Counted from the first letter of the stretch, positions 46,191 through 57,775 are shown. The stretch: DNA of 64,000 nucleotides from Bathynomus jamesi (GCA_023014485.1 JAJOZX010000925.1:461001-525000), one strand, 5' to 3'. Notes: a model not told the origin generated them from the sequence alone. Program-made: numbers and translations.

Positions 46191-47336
46191 AAATAAGGAA
46201 GGATTTTTATACAGTGTAAGAGTTAAATGCTCCGATAATGACTAGAAACAATAATCTAGGTAATGAGATATACATATACGGTATTGGACACAACAATAAG
46301 TAATTAAGCGAATAAGTAAGCTCGTGCAATTTAATCAGAAACATGCCACATGTGTATGTATTACTATACTGAGCAATCTACACGTAATATGAGGTGCTCC
46401 GGACCACAACCTGCCAAGTGCCAGTGAGGTCAGAATTTAGTTATTTATGCTACTATATTCCCCCAGACCCCCACCCTTCCTTTATCCCGTGGGTGAGTCA
46501 GGGAGGAGATTGTGGACCTGTAAATTGTCTAAATCAATCGAATATTTTATTGGTTATTGCATCGTTATTGCATTTTGCAAGTTGACAAACTGCATTTTTC
46601 TCCATTTTTTTAATTTTGGCTCTTGGCAGCTTGTGGTTTGGAGCGCCTTGTATGCATGCTTTACATAATACACATGCAGTTCATACTTCCCACACAAGGG
46701 CACATGCTGTTACTGAAATTACAGGTGTCCTACCTTCACTACGAGTAGGTGATAGTGCAGACAACCCCTCTCTCATCATCATCGTCATGCCATTCAAGCT
46801 GCTGCTGATTGTCCATGTATGCAATGGCACACATTAGTTCTCTTTGGCGTCTTGCAGCCAAGCGAATTACCGCACTTTACGTGTGATAATTTTCTGTACA
46901 GTGGTGAATGTTGATGTAGACCGTTTCTGACTCAGTCAGATTTTCGCGTAGGCAGAAAATTCCGGAAGCCCAACACTATATAGATACACTGTGACACAGG
47001 GCAGCAGGGTCCTAACAAAGCCTACTTACTAGTCTTATCATAAAGGTTTATTTCATTGATAAACGTTCATACAAAAATTTATTCGTAGCGCCCTCTGAAG
47101 TGATCTGTACAAAATGCAAATCCCATCGATGATTTCTGATCAGACTTCGTCATGTAGTTTAGAGTAGTTGTCGGTCTGAAATGGCTGCTAATTTTGGCTT
47201 GGGGCCCAGGTTTTATAACAATTGTTTGGATGTAATTTCATTTGGAAATCCAGAAAATATAACTTTCCGGCTATTATGCAGCTAAGGGGCGTCGCGGCTT
47301 TATAAAAATACACTACCCTTTTCGACTTTAGAAATA
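46191..47336. other. Gene-free stretch
   Basis: No convincing ORF. The short frames at 46394-46837 have no recognised motif. Nothing else recognised. Confidence 0.45.
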
Positions 47337-47869
47337 CAAGGTGTCCCAAAAGTCAGTTTACCGAGGAGAATGTTTTCTCCTGATGATTATTCTAAACATT
47401 ATGACAATTTTTTTTTACAGCAAAAAGCCAGCATGTTTTCAGGATTTTAAAGACTACATTTGTGAAGAATTCCAGCTCTTAAGTAATGATAAAGAACTAT
47501 GTAAAACAATTTGCCGGTCAACCCGTTGACAGATACAAGATGTGCATCGAACAACATGGACGACATTTTGAACAGTTATTGTAACCAGAACTATTCTGTA
47601 TTCTCGTGTTTTATAAATATGTTTCAGAAATTTTTTCGGTGCTTTCCTGTTAATGGGAATACCCAACCGCCCGCCATCATCTGGACTCGTATCTTGCAGA
47701 ATTCATGTGGCGACAACGTAACGAAAGCAGCGACGTTTTTTCTGCGATTTTAGATGATAAAGACAGTTTGGTCCCCCTACTAACCGATTATCGCTTACAT
47801 ATTAACTAATTTTATTTAAATGATTAATAAATTCGGTACTTGCGTATTATCGGGACTACCAAACTGTTT

Positions 47870-48042
47870 ATGATGTATTTTTGCTCTCGTCATTTTCGTT
47901 TAAACTAACGAAAATATCACAACTTAACCTAACCAATTATCAAAGGCGTACAGTTGACCTAACTGGGCATTTTCTGTTATATTAACCTGTAAAGTTAATT
48001 CAATGCCCGGTTAGGTCAACTGTACGCCCTTGATGATTGGTT
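47870..48042. repeat. Foldback core, left part, split by the LINE
   Basis: GTTTAAACTAACGAAAATATCAC and AACTTAACCTAACC are mirrored across the LINE by GGTTAGGTTAAGTTGTGATA and the complement of the first word at 52020-52078. An inner pair around GTACAGTTGACCTAAC .. GTTAGGTCAACTGTACGCC lies entirely on this side. Confidence 0.8.
48032..48042 (+). repeat. LINE target duplication, left copy (GATGATTGGTT)
   Basis: Repeated exactly at 52016-52026, across the LINE; 11 bp. Confidence 0.75.
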
Positions 48043-48059
48043 GTTGTTGTTGTTGTTGT

Positions 48060-49898
48060 TTAGCCGATCAGCCCACCCTGATCGAGCAAGCCGGCGGCAC
48101 GCAGGTAACCGATCGCCCTCTCCGGAGTGGACCAGAGGTTCAGCGCACTAGTGATGTTGTGTTGTGTTCGTTGTTGTGCTAGAGCGGTACAGTCCGTCAT
48201 AATGTGTTCAATTGTTTGTGGTGTGTCTTGGCACAGGTGGCAGGTGTCGTCTATGGAGTTGTCTAGTCTGTGTTTATATGTCCGTAAGTTTGGGTGATGT
48301 CCACATCGGAATCGTGCTAAGTTAACTCGATCCGATCTGCTCAGGCTGATCTCTGACCTGTTAATGGGTGGCGGCTTCGCACCTAGGACCGCATTCGGAC
48401 CGAGTCGTGTCAGTGCTTTGTGGGTTAGATGTGTGTGTATGTGTTTTCTGTACTGTGTGATGTCTGTGGGGCGTGGTATGGAATGGAGTATTTCGTTATA
48501 ATATCTCTCTGGTGTTACCTTAATGGTGCGAGGTGTTGGTGCATGATTGTACATGTAGTGGCAAGGGTGTTGTGGGTTAGTTGTCGCTGCTGCCATGAAT
48601 TGTGTTCCCCTCATGTCTAAATGTTCCCTAACTTTTAGTATTTTTGTTTCTGTGTGCAGGTGTTCTATTGGTGTTTGAGTGCATCCTGTAATGATACGAA
48701 GTGCGTTGTTTTGTATTGTTTGTAAGGTGTTTATGTGTGTGTGTGAGATAATGGGTGCCCAGCATGGGCTAGCATAGTCCATAACTGAGCGAATATATTG
48801 TTTGTATATGAGTAGTGATGTTTCCTGCTGGTGTCCAAAGTTTGTGCCTGTTAGTACCCTAAGCGTGTTAAGTCTTGACGTACATTTGGTTTTAATGTCC
48901 TGAATGTGGTTTGCAAAAGATAATGATGTGTTGTATGTGACACCAAGTATTTTGGTTCTGTGAGTGTGTGGAATGTTGATGTTGTTTAGTGTAAGCTGTG
49001 GAATTACCTGGTGTTCTTTTGTGTTGCTTGTAAGCAAGGTGATGGTTGATTTTGTGGGCGCTACTTTGAGTCTATTGTGTGTGAGCCAGTCTTGTATACT
49101 GTTTATGTATGTTTGTAGGTTATTTGTAGCGGTGTCGATGTTGTTGTGGGTGGATGTTAGAGTGATATCATCTGCATATGATGATAAGGTAAGCTTGTTA
49201 TCTATGGGTGTTGGAATGTCATGCATGTATAAGTTGAAGAGTGTTGGTGAGAGAACAGAGCCTTGAGGGACCCCGTTCGGAAAAAGCTTGTTTTTGGATG
49301 ACTTGCCATTAAATGTGACATGTGAGTATCTTCCTGAGAGATAGTTGCTCAGCCACCTTTTGGTGTTATTGTGCATGTTTGTGTTGAGTATTTTGTTTAT
49401 GAGAGGGAAGCGTGGGATAGCATCAAATGCTTTACTAATGTCTATTGTTGCTAATAGTGTACGTTGAGCTGGTCTTCTGGAGTTGATGCCATCCATGATG
49501 TGCTGCGTGAGGTTAGTGAGTAATGTCGTGGTTGAGTGGTGAGGTCTGAATCCATGTTGAGTAGGCGATAGTGGTATGTGTGGGTTGGTGATTTGTAAGA
49601 TTAGTCTTTCTGTTACTTTGGAAGGTGTGCATAGTAAAGTAATGGGTCTATAGGAAGCTGGTTCTGTTGGATTTTTGTTTGGTTTGAGTAGTGTAATAAT
49701 TTTACCTTGTTTCCATATGTCAGGAATAATACAGTGTTGGTATGAATATGTGCTGATATTTGTGAGAGCTAATATTCCTTGTGGGCCCAAGTGTTTAAGG
49801 TGTATGTTAGATATGTTGTCTGGTCCAGTAGCCTTCGAATTCTTAATGTTTTTGATGATCTTGGTGGTCTGGTCTGTATTGAAGGGTGTAATGGTCAT
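48060..49898 (-). pseudogene. LINE reverse transcriptase and C-terminal zinc knuckle
   Basis: A 612-residue open frame. In order: NSKATGPDNISNIHLKHLG (RT block 1), WKQGKIITLLKPNK, ASYRPITLLCTPSKVTERL, QHGFRPHHSTTTLL, LATIDISKAFDAIPRFPLI (motif A, catalytic Asp), PNGVPQGSVLSPTLFNLY (motif B) and SSYADDITLTSTH (motif C, YADD). Then come the thumb region (KTKILGVTYNTSLSF) and SVMDYASPCWAPIIS. The C-terminus carries CHLCQDTPQTIEHIMTDC, a C-x2-C-x7-H-x4-C knuckle. It is continuous with the endonuclease frame upstream after one frameshift near 49900-50030. No stop interrupts the RT itself. Confidence 0.92.
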
Positions 49899-50031
49899 GT
49901 CGAGTCTGTAGGTTTTCTTGTGTCTGGCTGTTTGTCTGTCTGCATGTTTCTGGTTGTTGTCTCTGTTTAAGTGACTTATCTTTGCGTAGTGATTAACTAG
50001 AATGTTAGCTTGTTGTGTGTATGTTGGGATA

Positions 50032-51200
50032 TTATTTTGGCTGCGACAGATAGCCGCGTGAGGTGTGAATGCCGCTGTTAGAGTGGGTAATGCTGTTTAT
50101 AGTCTTGTATAGCCTGTATGTATCTGTGGAGTGGTTTAGTGTTGTTATGAATTCCCTGAATGTTTCTGTTTGTTTTTCTTTGAGTTTGTTGTTTATTTCT
50201 GTGTTGAGCTGTTGTATCTGCTGTTTTATGGCTTCTGTGTGTGGTGTTTGTGTGTTATATTTGAGGTTGTTACGTTGCCTTATGAGGTGGGCTATTTCTC
50301 TAGTGTAATTTGGGTTGTATTTCCTAATGTTGCCCTTGGGTATGTATTTGTTTGCATTATTGATAATCTGATTAAATGTCTTGAGTGTTGTATCGATGTT
50401 TATGATGGGTGTGCTGTTTAATGTGGTGAATTGTTCCTCAGTCTGTATTTTGAACTGTTCCCAATCAGCTTTCTTGTAATTTCTGTAAGTGTGCCTAAGG
50501 CTGTTGGGGCAGAGTGTAGAATGTGTTGTAATGATGATGGGCAGGTGGTCTGATGACAGTTGTTTTTCTGTTCTCCATTGTGTATGTGTTGCTAGTGAGG
50601 GGGAACAGAACGTTATGTCTGGGGAGGAGTTTGAGTATCCTGCTTGATGTGGTATGTGTGTATGTTCTTCTGTATTGTTAAGAATGAAGAGGCTGTTTAG
50701 TTGTGTGGCTATGTTGGCGCCTCTGGTGTTGTTTTGGTTGTGCAGGTACCAACTAGTGTCTTTGGCGTTGAAGTCTCCTCCTAAGATGACATTAGTGAGA
50801 GAGGCAAGATTGTGTAACTGTGGATTGTAATTGGCTGGCACCTGAGGTGAACTATCTGGTGGGATGTAAATGTTGATTAGTGTGGTGTTGTGTTTTGCGC
50901 GTGTTTTAATGTTAACTGCCTGTATTTCTATCGTGTTATCTGCTTGGATTGTGTTTGTAATGTTTTGGGTAGCATCAGTGTAGCTAATGCTTTTACGTAT
51001 GTAAGTGATGAGCACCCCCGTTACCCCCAGTACGATCTTGACGGATCGCCGTGAAGTCAGGGATGGTGGGTGTTTTGTGTGTGCGTTTTAGTTTTTTCTT
51101 GTATAAGTGCTATGTGAATGTTTTGTTTGTGTACGAATTCCCTAAGCTGCATGATTTTGTTTGTGAGGCCATCTACGTTGTACTGTAATATGTTAATATT
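50032..51200 (-). pseudogene. LINE endonuclease (EEP family), frameshifted start
   Basis: The frame at 51200-51060 reads NINILQYNVDGLTNKIMQL and LIQEKTK (the Asn and Glu of the EEP active site). A shift near 51055 leads to GGVLITYIRKSISY and LINIYIPPDSS. GGDFNAKDTSW (Asp/Asn), SSPDITFCSP and SSDHLPIIIT (catalytic His) follow. It continues through a linker (RNNLKYNTQTPH) to a stop at 50032 just before the RT frame. All catalytic residues are present. Confidence 0.88.
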
Positions 51201-51223
51201 ACTTCTGTATGTGTCTCATGGTG

Positions 51224-51592
51224 CTATTGTGTCTGTCTTTGTGTATGGTGACATGTGTAAGTTGTAGTGGGGCCTGGATTAGTCTTAATGTCGCCAGAGA
51301 GTAAGAGTAGTTCGGGGAGCACGCAATTGTTCCTTGTAATTGAAAAAATAGCACGCTGAGAATAGGTCCGGCCCCGGGAGCCGATCGGCACTCTGACCGT
51401 GCCACGCAACAGGCCGTCGACTGCCAGTCTAGCCAACCGTAGACAGCCCGCTGCACGGAGATTTGAGGAAGTTTGGCCACCAGCGCGTTGATGTTTTGGT
51501 TTGACGTCGCTTCTTCGCGTTGACGTGTCCTGCGCTGGAGGATGCAGCCACTGTTTAGAAGCTTCCTCGTCAGCTGCTAACACTTTTTTCAC
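51224..51592 (-). pseudogene. LINE N-terminal segment ending in a 2A-like peptide
   Basis: A 122-residue frame starting MKKVLAADEEASKQWLHPP, rich in Arg/Leu/Ala. It leads into PELLLLSGDIKTNPGP at 51269-51310 and then TTTYTCHHTQRQTQ and a stop. One frameshift joins it to the endonuclease frame. The preceding leucines and the D-I-x-x-N-P-G-P ending fit the 2A ribosome-skipping motif described at the N-terminus of some non-LTR retrotransposon proteins. Here Lys replaces the usual Glu. Confidence 0.7.
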
Positions 51593-51599
51593 GTTCTAA

Positions 51600-52015
51600 C
51601 TACTGTACCTGTTCAGACGTTTTTTATAAACAAATCTTTATAAACAAATATGCAATTTTGTCTTGCTCTCTTTGTTGGAGTTCTGAAAATGAATTGCCCT
51701 CCTCTCTGCTAAATTGCTCTAATATGGACTCTGTTTCTTCTCTTTCTTTTATTTTCACTAGAAATATGTCTAAAATTCAATACAGAAATCTTCTTGGGAA
51801 GAATTTAGCACCACAAAGTTAAAACTGTGAAGCACAAAATGTCAATTAGACTCATTTACTGTATAGTGTTCACCACTTGCTGCTACAAATGCTTGTCTAT
51901 CCTGTTGTAGCTTATTAATACTCCTCAACTGCAGTTACCATTCATTACAATTTTTGTATGGTCGACTATGTCAGTGTTTTATCCAAGTTTACCTATATCT
52001 AGTCGGTCTACGCTC
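51600..52015. other. LINE 5' leader
   Basis: Non-coding sequence upstream (on the minus strand) of the N-terminal frame, extending to the target duplication at 52016. No Pol II motif stands out. Confidence 0.4.
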
Positions 52016-52437
52016 GATGATTGGTTAGGTTAAGTTGTGATATTTTCGTTAGTTTAAACGAAAATGAGAGCAAAAATACATAAAAACAGTTTGGTGGCGG
52101 GCGGTTGGGTATTCCCGTTAACAGGAAAGCACCATTTTTTTTGTTTTCTTATGTTTTGTAAATATATTTATGAAACAAGTTTTTTCTTTGTAGTAAACTC
52201 ACCATAGAACATTTTCTTCGGTAAACTGACTTTTGGGACACTCGGTATATGTACATCACACCAATTAATTATATACTGGGGAAATATCATTTTATGGTGG
52301 TTATTTTTTTTATTTTATTGGGTTCAGAATCCCAGGTGAGCCGTGAACGGCCAAGCTCTGAAGGGCCAGTTTAGCCTACAGCCCAAGTTAAGCTAGACTA
52401 AAAACTTACGGACTTCGCGGTCCTATTAGGTCCTACC

Positions 52438-52778
52438 CAGGGCCGGATTAAGCATTGTTAGGGCCGGGGGCAATGAATATTTTCGGGCCGGTGTCACTAG
52501 AAAAACAATTCTTTACCTGATACATCATACATGAGTGATGTGATAAGCTGACTGAGAGCGATCGACAGAAAACGAAACAAAAACAGATGTGATTACAGAA
52601 AATGTATACTTTGTTCATATAAATGGGATACTAAACTAAGTTTTGTAGAAGCGGAATCTAGAATTTTTTTTTCTTTCTCACGGTCGACCAATTATTTCAA
52701 CGGTAGATTATAGCGTGTATATAGTTTCTTGGGGCCAGGAGCAAATGCCCGCTTTGCCCCCATTATAATCTGCTACTG
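52438..52778. mobile_element. 341-bp hAT MITE with perfect 8-bp target duplication
   Basis: The left CAGGGCCGGATTAAGC and the complement of the right (CAGTAGCAGATTATAA) are related tips of hAT type. GTCCTACC lies directly outside both ends (52430-52437 and 52779-52786). Non-coding. Confidence 0.8.
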
Positions 52779-53275
52779 GTCCTACCTCAGGGCTGCTGAC
52801 TCGATGTAGGCCTACCTTAGCCCTCAGTTGCATAAAATTAAGATAAAAAACAAAAAGGGCACTATTTATGGTCTTCCTTCTAAACCTTACAACAACCTGC
52901 CCCATTGCACGATGCAGCAATCTTGTATCTAAACAACCAAACTGAATTGCAAGAGAGCTCTATAAGACCACGCCCTGTAAGTGCCGCATTCAACAAACGA
53001 GTAGGAAGGACGCGCAGCGCCTTAATGATGCCAGAAGAGTAGGGTGACCAGATTTTTGCGATCCCAATGCGGGACGGATCCAATGGTACACTAATATGCT
53101 CTTATGATATCTCGATAACACTCCACAGGTCAACCAATACCTTTTAAAATCATTTTGCGGCACTCTATAGGCATTTTATTTTATCTTTCAAAAGATATAT
53201 AACGGACAAATAATTGCACTACCAAAAAGTAATTTTATATAGTTTACTTACCTAATTTATTGAAAAACATTTTAT

Positions 53276-53851
53276 TTAATTGTACTTGGCACTGGAATGT
53301 ATTTTCTTAAGGAGAGGTATTTCTTTGTTCAGATATTCACAAAATTCAAGGCAACTCATCTCGTAATTACATACCGTTAATAACGCTGCTTTTAGAGTAT
53401 TTATATTTAACCGACTTTTTTCTTCTGTCCAAAAGTTATTCATTATGGAAAATACCCTCTCTGTTGGAGCATTTGATCCAGGTAAACTCAAACAGAATTC
53501 TATTACCTTGGGAATGTTTTCAAAGGGAATTTTCTGACTCTTGAAATGTGTGAATATTTCTACCCACCTACTGTCAACTTCCAGTTCCATGTCATTCCAT
53601 TCTTTAATTCTTTCTGATGTTACAAAATTTTTTATACAAGTTACTTCATCAAATAGTTCACTGTCATTTAAAGGGAAATCGGACTTCCTTTCAAGAATGA
53701 ATTCGATGCTTTCTTTAACTTCATTCCAGGAGATTAAGTTGCGAAGAAGAATCCAATTAAAAATTTTTACTTCTTCAAAATGCTGACAGCACTCATTCAA
53801 ATATTCTACATACATAGCATAGAATGAAGAAGCTGTATTTTTTAAACTTTC
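53276..53851 (-). pseudogene. hAT transposase, C-terminal part
   Basis: Coding from the junction near 53851 to 53276, reading FTESLKNTASSFYAMY, then LSLPGSNAPTERVFSIMNNF and NINTLKAALLTVCNYEMS. The P-G-S-N-A-P-x-E-R-x-F-S block is the signature of the hAT dimerisation domain, and the glutamate in it is near the usual catalytic Glu. A preceding catalytic region is absent. The shortened element is probably non-autonomous. Confidence 0.85.
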
Positions 53852-54593
53852 TGTGAAAAATGCTCTGTATGAATTGGTCCACAATTAACCCACCCCTTAT
53901 ATCTTCAGTCTAACTATAGAGTAGATTAAGTCTAGTCCTGTAGGGGTCAGCCTTGAGATTCCGGAAATGGTCCAGAGCGGGCAGATAAATTGAGGTCCAC
54001 AGTAGGATTCCTCACCAAACTAGGTTAGGGCAATCTACCTTCACCTTTGTTAAGCTATGAGTTGATGCTGGGTCTTAGGCCACAATGTAGGCCTAAGTTG
54101 TCTGACCCAGCTTAATTTAATGAGTCTTCTAAGTTAGAAGATCCAACTGGGCTAAAAACACAATTAGTCACTTACTGCTAGTTATTAGAGAGTCCCTTCT
54201 TCCGTCCTGGTTTAGTTGTTAAGAGCGTACTTGCTGGTGGGGATCTTTCTTCGGTGTCTGTTGTTGTCCCTTCTCCAGTTCCGTCTTTCTCGCCCCGTTC
54301 CTCGTTTTCGTTCTCCTTTGTTTTCCTTTTCGCGGGGCTTTTTCCACCAGCGTCGTGTTGGTTTTTTCCTCGGTTGGTTGATTGATCGGTAATGTATATC
54401 TATTACCGAGCACGCTCTTGTCACACAGTATATAAATACTAGTGTGGAGAATAACTCTGGTGATCAACCAATTGGTTTCATCCACCCAGTTATTGACATA
54501 AAAGGAATTTAATAATTGTTAGATTAACTACCTACCTACTCAGTGAACCATTTTCGTTACCTCCCAACTACCCACTCACCAGTTTTCCATACT
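53852..54593 (-). repeat. LTR, extra inverted copy
   Basis: The reverse complement of this stretch matches the two forward LTRs over most of its length. Examples are CTTGCTGGTGGGGATC against GATCCCCACCAGCAAG, and AATTGGTCCACAATTAA at the outer end. It carries more differences from the forward pair than they do from each other. It ends CCATACT, the complement of the LTR start. Confidence 0.85.
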
Positions 54594-54830
54594 TTCTATA
54601 TCCTTTCCTTGTATGGAAAGCTGATGAGTGGGTAGTTGGGAGGTAACGAAAATGGTTCACTGAGTAGGTAGGTAGTTAGATTAACTACCTACCTACTCAG
54701 TGAACCATTTTCGTTACCTCCCAACTACCCACTCATCAGCTTTCCATACAAGGAAAGGATATAGAAAGTATGGAAAACTGATGAGTGGGTAGTTGGGAGG
54801 TAACGAAAATGGTTCACTGAGTAGGTAGGT
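54490..54830. repeat. Palindromic LTR-edge junction, (GGTA)n/(TACC)n rich
   Basis: Several alternating inverted copies of the LTR start (TGATGAGTGGGTAGTTGGGA) and the AACTACCTACCTACTCAGTG block lie head to head. They are joined by CTTTCTATATCC and its complement. Confidence 0.85.
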
Positions 54831-55494
54831 AGTTAATCTAACAATTATTAAATTCCTTTTATGTCAATAACTGGGTGGATGAAACCAATTGGTTGATCAC
54901 CAGAGTTATTCTCCACACTAGTATTTATATACTGTGTGAGAAGAGCGTGCTCGGTAATGGAGATACATTACCGCTCAACCAACCGAGGAAAAAACCAAGA
55001 CAACGCTGGTGGAAAAAGCCCCGCGAAGAGGAGAACAAAGGAGAACAAAGGAGGACGAAAACGAACAACGGGGCGAGAGGACGCAACGGTGAAGGGACGA
55101 GAACAGAGAACGAAAAAGATCCCCACCAGCAAGTACGCTCTCGACAATTACACAACCGGAGAACAGAGACTCCAATAACTAACAGTAAGTGACTAATTGA
55201 GTTTTTAACCCAGCAATTTAATCACATTAAATTAAGCTGGGTCAGACAAGTTAGGCCTACATTGTGGCCTAAGACCCAGCATCAACTCATAGCTTAACAA
55301 AGGTGAAGGTAGATTGCTCTAACCTAATTTGGTGAGGAATCCTACTGTGGACCTCAATTTATCTGCCCGCTCTGGACCATTTCCGGAATCTCTAGGCTGA
55401 CCCCTCTAGGCTAGACTTGATCTACTCTATAGTTAGACTGGAGATATAAGGGGTGGATTAATTGTGGACCAATTCATACAGAGCATTTTTCGCA
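54767..55494 (+). repeat. BEL/Pao 5' LTR
   Basis: About 728 bp, from AGTATGGAAAACTGATGAG to GAGCATTTTTCGCA. It includes a TATA-like GTATTTATATAC (54921-54932) and ends in CA. It differs from the 3' LTR by small indels. Confidence 0.85.
54921..54932 (+). promoter_or_regulatory. Putative TATA box in 5' LTR
   Basis: GTATTTATATAC stands about 30 bp before the stretch GAAGAGCGTGCTCGG and is conserved in the 3' LTR (61734-61745) and, inverted, in the third copy. Confidence 0.5.
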
Positions 55495-55512
55495 TTGGTG
55501 GTCCGTGTGTGG
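55495..55512 (+). other. Possible primer-binding site
   Basis: The first 18 bases after the LTR end in CA are TTGGTGGTCCGTGTGTGG. The position and the early TGG are usual for a tRNA primer site; which tRNA is not determined here. Confidence 0.35.
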
Positions 55513-55814
55513 GGAATTTACAAACCCTAATCTTACTTAACAAAAAATTGCAGAATTAGGCTAAATGGTCTAGCCTAAGCCTAAGCCTAACCTAATCAAG
55601 CCTAATTAGGTCTACAACCTAGGGCCTAACTAGGAAACATTTACATTTAAGGAGTCTCATTCTCTTATAAGCTTAGACCTGAGTGACATAAGTACTTGGG
55701 GGGGATTAAACCAAATTTAAACTTGACTGTTTTGTCTGTGCTCTCTCTTCTCTGGTAATTCCTTCTTGTCCTCTATTTCATTACGATCCCCAGTTAAACA
55801 ATTTTGACTTAGAC

Positions 55815-56130
55815 ATGGACAGTGCGGAATTGAAAAAGTTAAAAAAGAAAAGGGGGCAAAGTTGGGAGCTGTTACAAAGGCTGTGAACACTTTTAACAAT
55901 ATTACACAACCAGGTAAGGAAAATTTAGAATGTAATTCTTAAATTGGAAACTAAAAAGAAGGAAATAATAACCATTAATGAGAGTATTTCAGAGTTAGTT
56001 GAATCCGAAATGGCTGAAGAACAATTGATAGACCTTTACGCTGATGATGATGATCAGGTAATCTCAATTGAACTGCAAATAAGGAGACTACGGTCTCGTT
56101 TGACTGACTTAACACCAAAAAAAACCTAAT
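55815..56130 (+). pseudogene. BEL/Pao Gag, N-terminal part
   Basis: It starts MDSAELKKLKKKRG (55815), shifts frame near 55930 and continues METKKKEIITINESISELVE to QVISIELQIRRLRSRLTD, helical and coiled-coil-like, as at the start of BEL/Pao Gag. It is separated from the next frame by a stop near 56128. Confidence 0.55.
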
Positions 56131-56178
56131 TCTGATTTTAATCAAAGTAGAGCTAACCTTCAACAAAATTTAAGTGGC

Positions 56179-57243
56179 ATGCTAAATCCTGAGTCACAAG
56201 AATTGAGGGCTCAGTTACCCATTTTGCTAGTACCAACATTTGAAGGGGACACGGTACAATTCCCATCTTTCATTGACAAATTTGAGAATTTAATAGGTAA
56301 TAAACCTTATATTGCAACTGTTGAAAAGTTTAGTTACTTAACTAGTTCCCTTAAAGGCCCAGCCTATAACCTGATAGCCTATTTACCAGCCGTAGGGAAT
56401 TCATATGAAGTAGCTATTGATCTCTTAAAACGTAATTACATTAATAAAGATGAGATTGTATATGAATTATCTCAACAAATTTTTGAATTTGCACCCATAA
56501 AAGATAACCATAGTGATATGGAAAATTTTTATACAAAATTAGAAGCTATTATAGGACAACTGGTTAGCAATGAGATAGATATTAAAGCTTCATCTTGGAT
56601 TATACAAGGCATAGTACTTAGGTGCCTTCCTTTGAGGGTTAAAGATATTTTAATTCTAAAGACGGGAGAAAAGTATCCTAATCTGGAAGAAATAAGAAAA
56701 CACTTCCCCAATATCCTAACTAATTACAAATTGAGAGATTTTCCAACACACAAGACCCAGACTATGGATAAACCACAGACTGTTCCCAGAGACCAACTAG
56801 CTACAGCCAAACAGACAAAACTTGATACTGTAGAATCAAATGTGACCAACTATAATACACGAACACCTACATTACAGAACTTTAATGTAACTGCTGCCTC
56901 AACTTACACACCACATTGCAAATTTTGTGCAAGTAATGAACACAGTAGTACTGGGTGTGACAAATATTCAGACTTTAACCAAAGAGCTAAAAGATGTGAA
57001 CAGTTGAACCTGTGTAAAAAGTGTACTGGCCAGGGACATTATAAGAAAGACTGTAAATCTAGGTTAAGATTCAAGTGTAAGTTTTGTAAAAGTTTACGAC
57101 ATGTCTCATCAATGTGTGATTCACCAAAGTGTCCAAACAATAGTACTCAAACTCAAAAGATACCTCCCCCAAACAAAGGTAAAAAGAAAATGCCACTTTC
57201 ATGGGACATTCTGTTTGTTCAACAATGTAACAAGAAACACTGA
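56179..57243 (+). pseudogene. BEL/Pao Gag, DUF1759 domain and Cys knuckles
   Basis: A 354-residue frame. LPILLVPTFEGDTVQFPSF starts the DUF1759-type domain (residues about 14-150). Motifs YLTSSLKGPAYNLIAYLP and LLKRNYINKDEIV are typical. From about residue 250 there are three Cys/His clusters: CKFCASNEHSSTGC, CKKCTGQGHYKKDC and CKFCKSLRHVSSMC, of the knuckle type C-x2-C-x4-H-x4-C or a close variant. These would bind RNA during particle assembly. The frame is open; it ends at 57241-57243 before the protease frame. Confidence 0.85.
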
Positions 57244-57775
57244 GATTCTTTTACTAACTATTACTTTGGACTTAGTGAATAGTGAGGGTAGCACCACTCC
57301 AGTGAGATGTCTTATAGACTGTTGTTCTCAACAAACATTTGTTTCACAAAATGTAGTTAATAAATTGGGTTTGACACCAAGCCCGAATGAACAAAACCTC
57401 AATATTGCATCCTTTGTTAAGGATAACTCGGACAAAAATAGCTATAAGACAATTGACCTGGAACTACATTTAGAAAGTAAATTAGAGAAAATTGAAGCAG
57501 TTATTATTTCTAAAGTAGGACAAAACAAACTGGTTATACCCAAACTAGAACAAACCATAAATCATTTGGGAAAACACTACAAAATAGCTGATAGACATAT
57601 CACTAACAACACAGTAGCTAACATTGAAATGCTAATAGGGGCAGATTATATTAATCTTATTCATAAGGGCATAGTAGAGATAGGTAATGGTATAGCTATT
57701 CAGACTCCATCAGGGATAGCCCCTTTGGGTGACCTATCAAAATACAACCTAGACCTAAACCAAAACAGTTCATGA
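57101..57775 (+). pseudogene. BEL/Pao protease region
   Basis: The frame overlaps the end of Gag by about 140 nt and continues TRNTEILLLTITLDL, then PVRCLIDCCSQQTFVSQNV, a position where retropepsins of this class have a D-S/T-G-type active site. Here D-C-C-S is seen, so the usual Gly is replaced. Later blocks (IEMLIGADYINLIHKGI, IQTPSGIAPLGDLSK) are the DUF1758-like tail. Confidence 0.65.

Larger units (their letters stand above)
48043..52015 (-). mobile_element. Near full-length LINE (I/Jockey supergroup) with (AAC)n tail and 2A-like motif
   Basis: The element reads on the minus strand from 52015 to 48043 and ends in an (AAC)n tail ((GTT)n on the plus strand, 48043-48060). An 11-bp target duplication GATGATTGGTT flanks it. 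It has a 5' leader (about 51600-52015), an ORF ending in a 2A-like motif, an endonuclease, and an RT with a C-terminal CCHC. Only about four frameshifts separate the frames, so it is relatively young. The absence of an RNase H domain after the RT points towards Jockey-type rather than I-type; this is inference. Confidence 0.8.
47337..52245. mobile_element. Mariner-type shell with nested insertions
   Basis: The left GGTGTCCCAAAAGTCAGTTT and right AAACTGACTTTTGGGACAC are inverted, with TA at both outer sides (47335-47336 and 52246-52247). A transposase tail remains on the left (RYKMCIEQHGRHFEQ, about 47530-47575, frameshifted). Inside is a second inverted pair (GTTAATGGGAATACCCAACC / GGTTGGGTATTCCCGTTAAC), the foldback core and a LINE. 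The empty shell would be under 1 kb. Confidence 0.75.

Noticed and set aside
46394..46837. Three overlapping frames of 63-73 residues
   Set aside because: No recognised motif or splice support, inconsistent frames.
48429..49970. + strand frames of 60-100 residues rich in Cys/Val
   Set aside because: They are shadows on the opposite strand of the LINE RT gene.
54212..55192. Arg/Lys-rich frames of 70-105 residues (also 61689-62024)
   Set aside because: They lie in LTR copies and are mirrored or repeated with the LTR; the frames are not consistent between copies.
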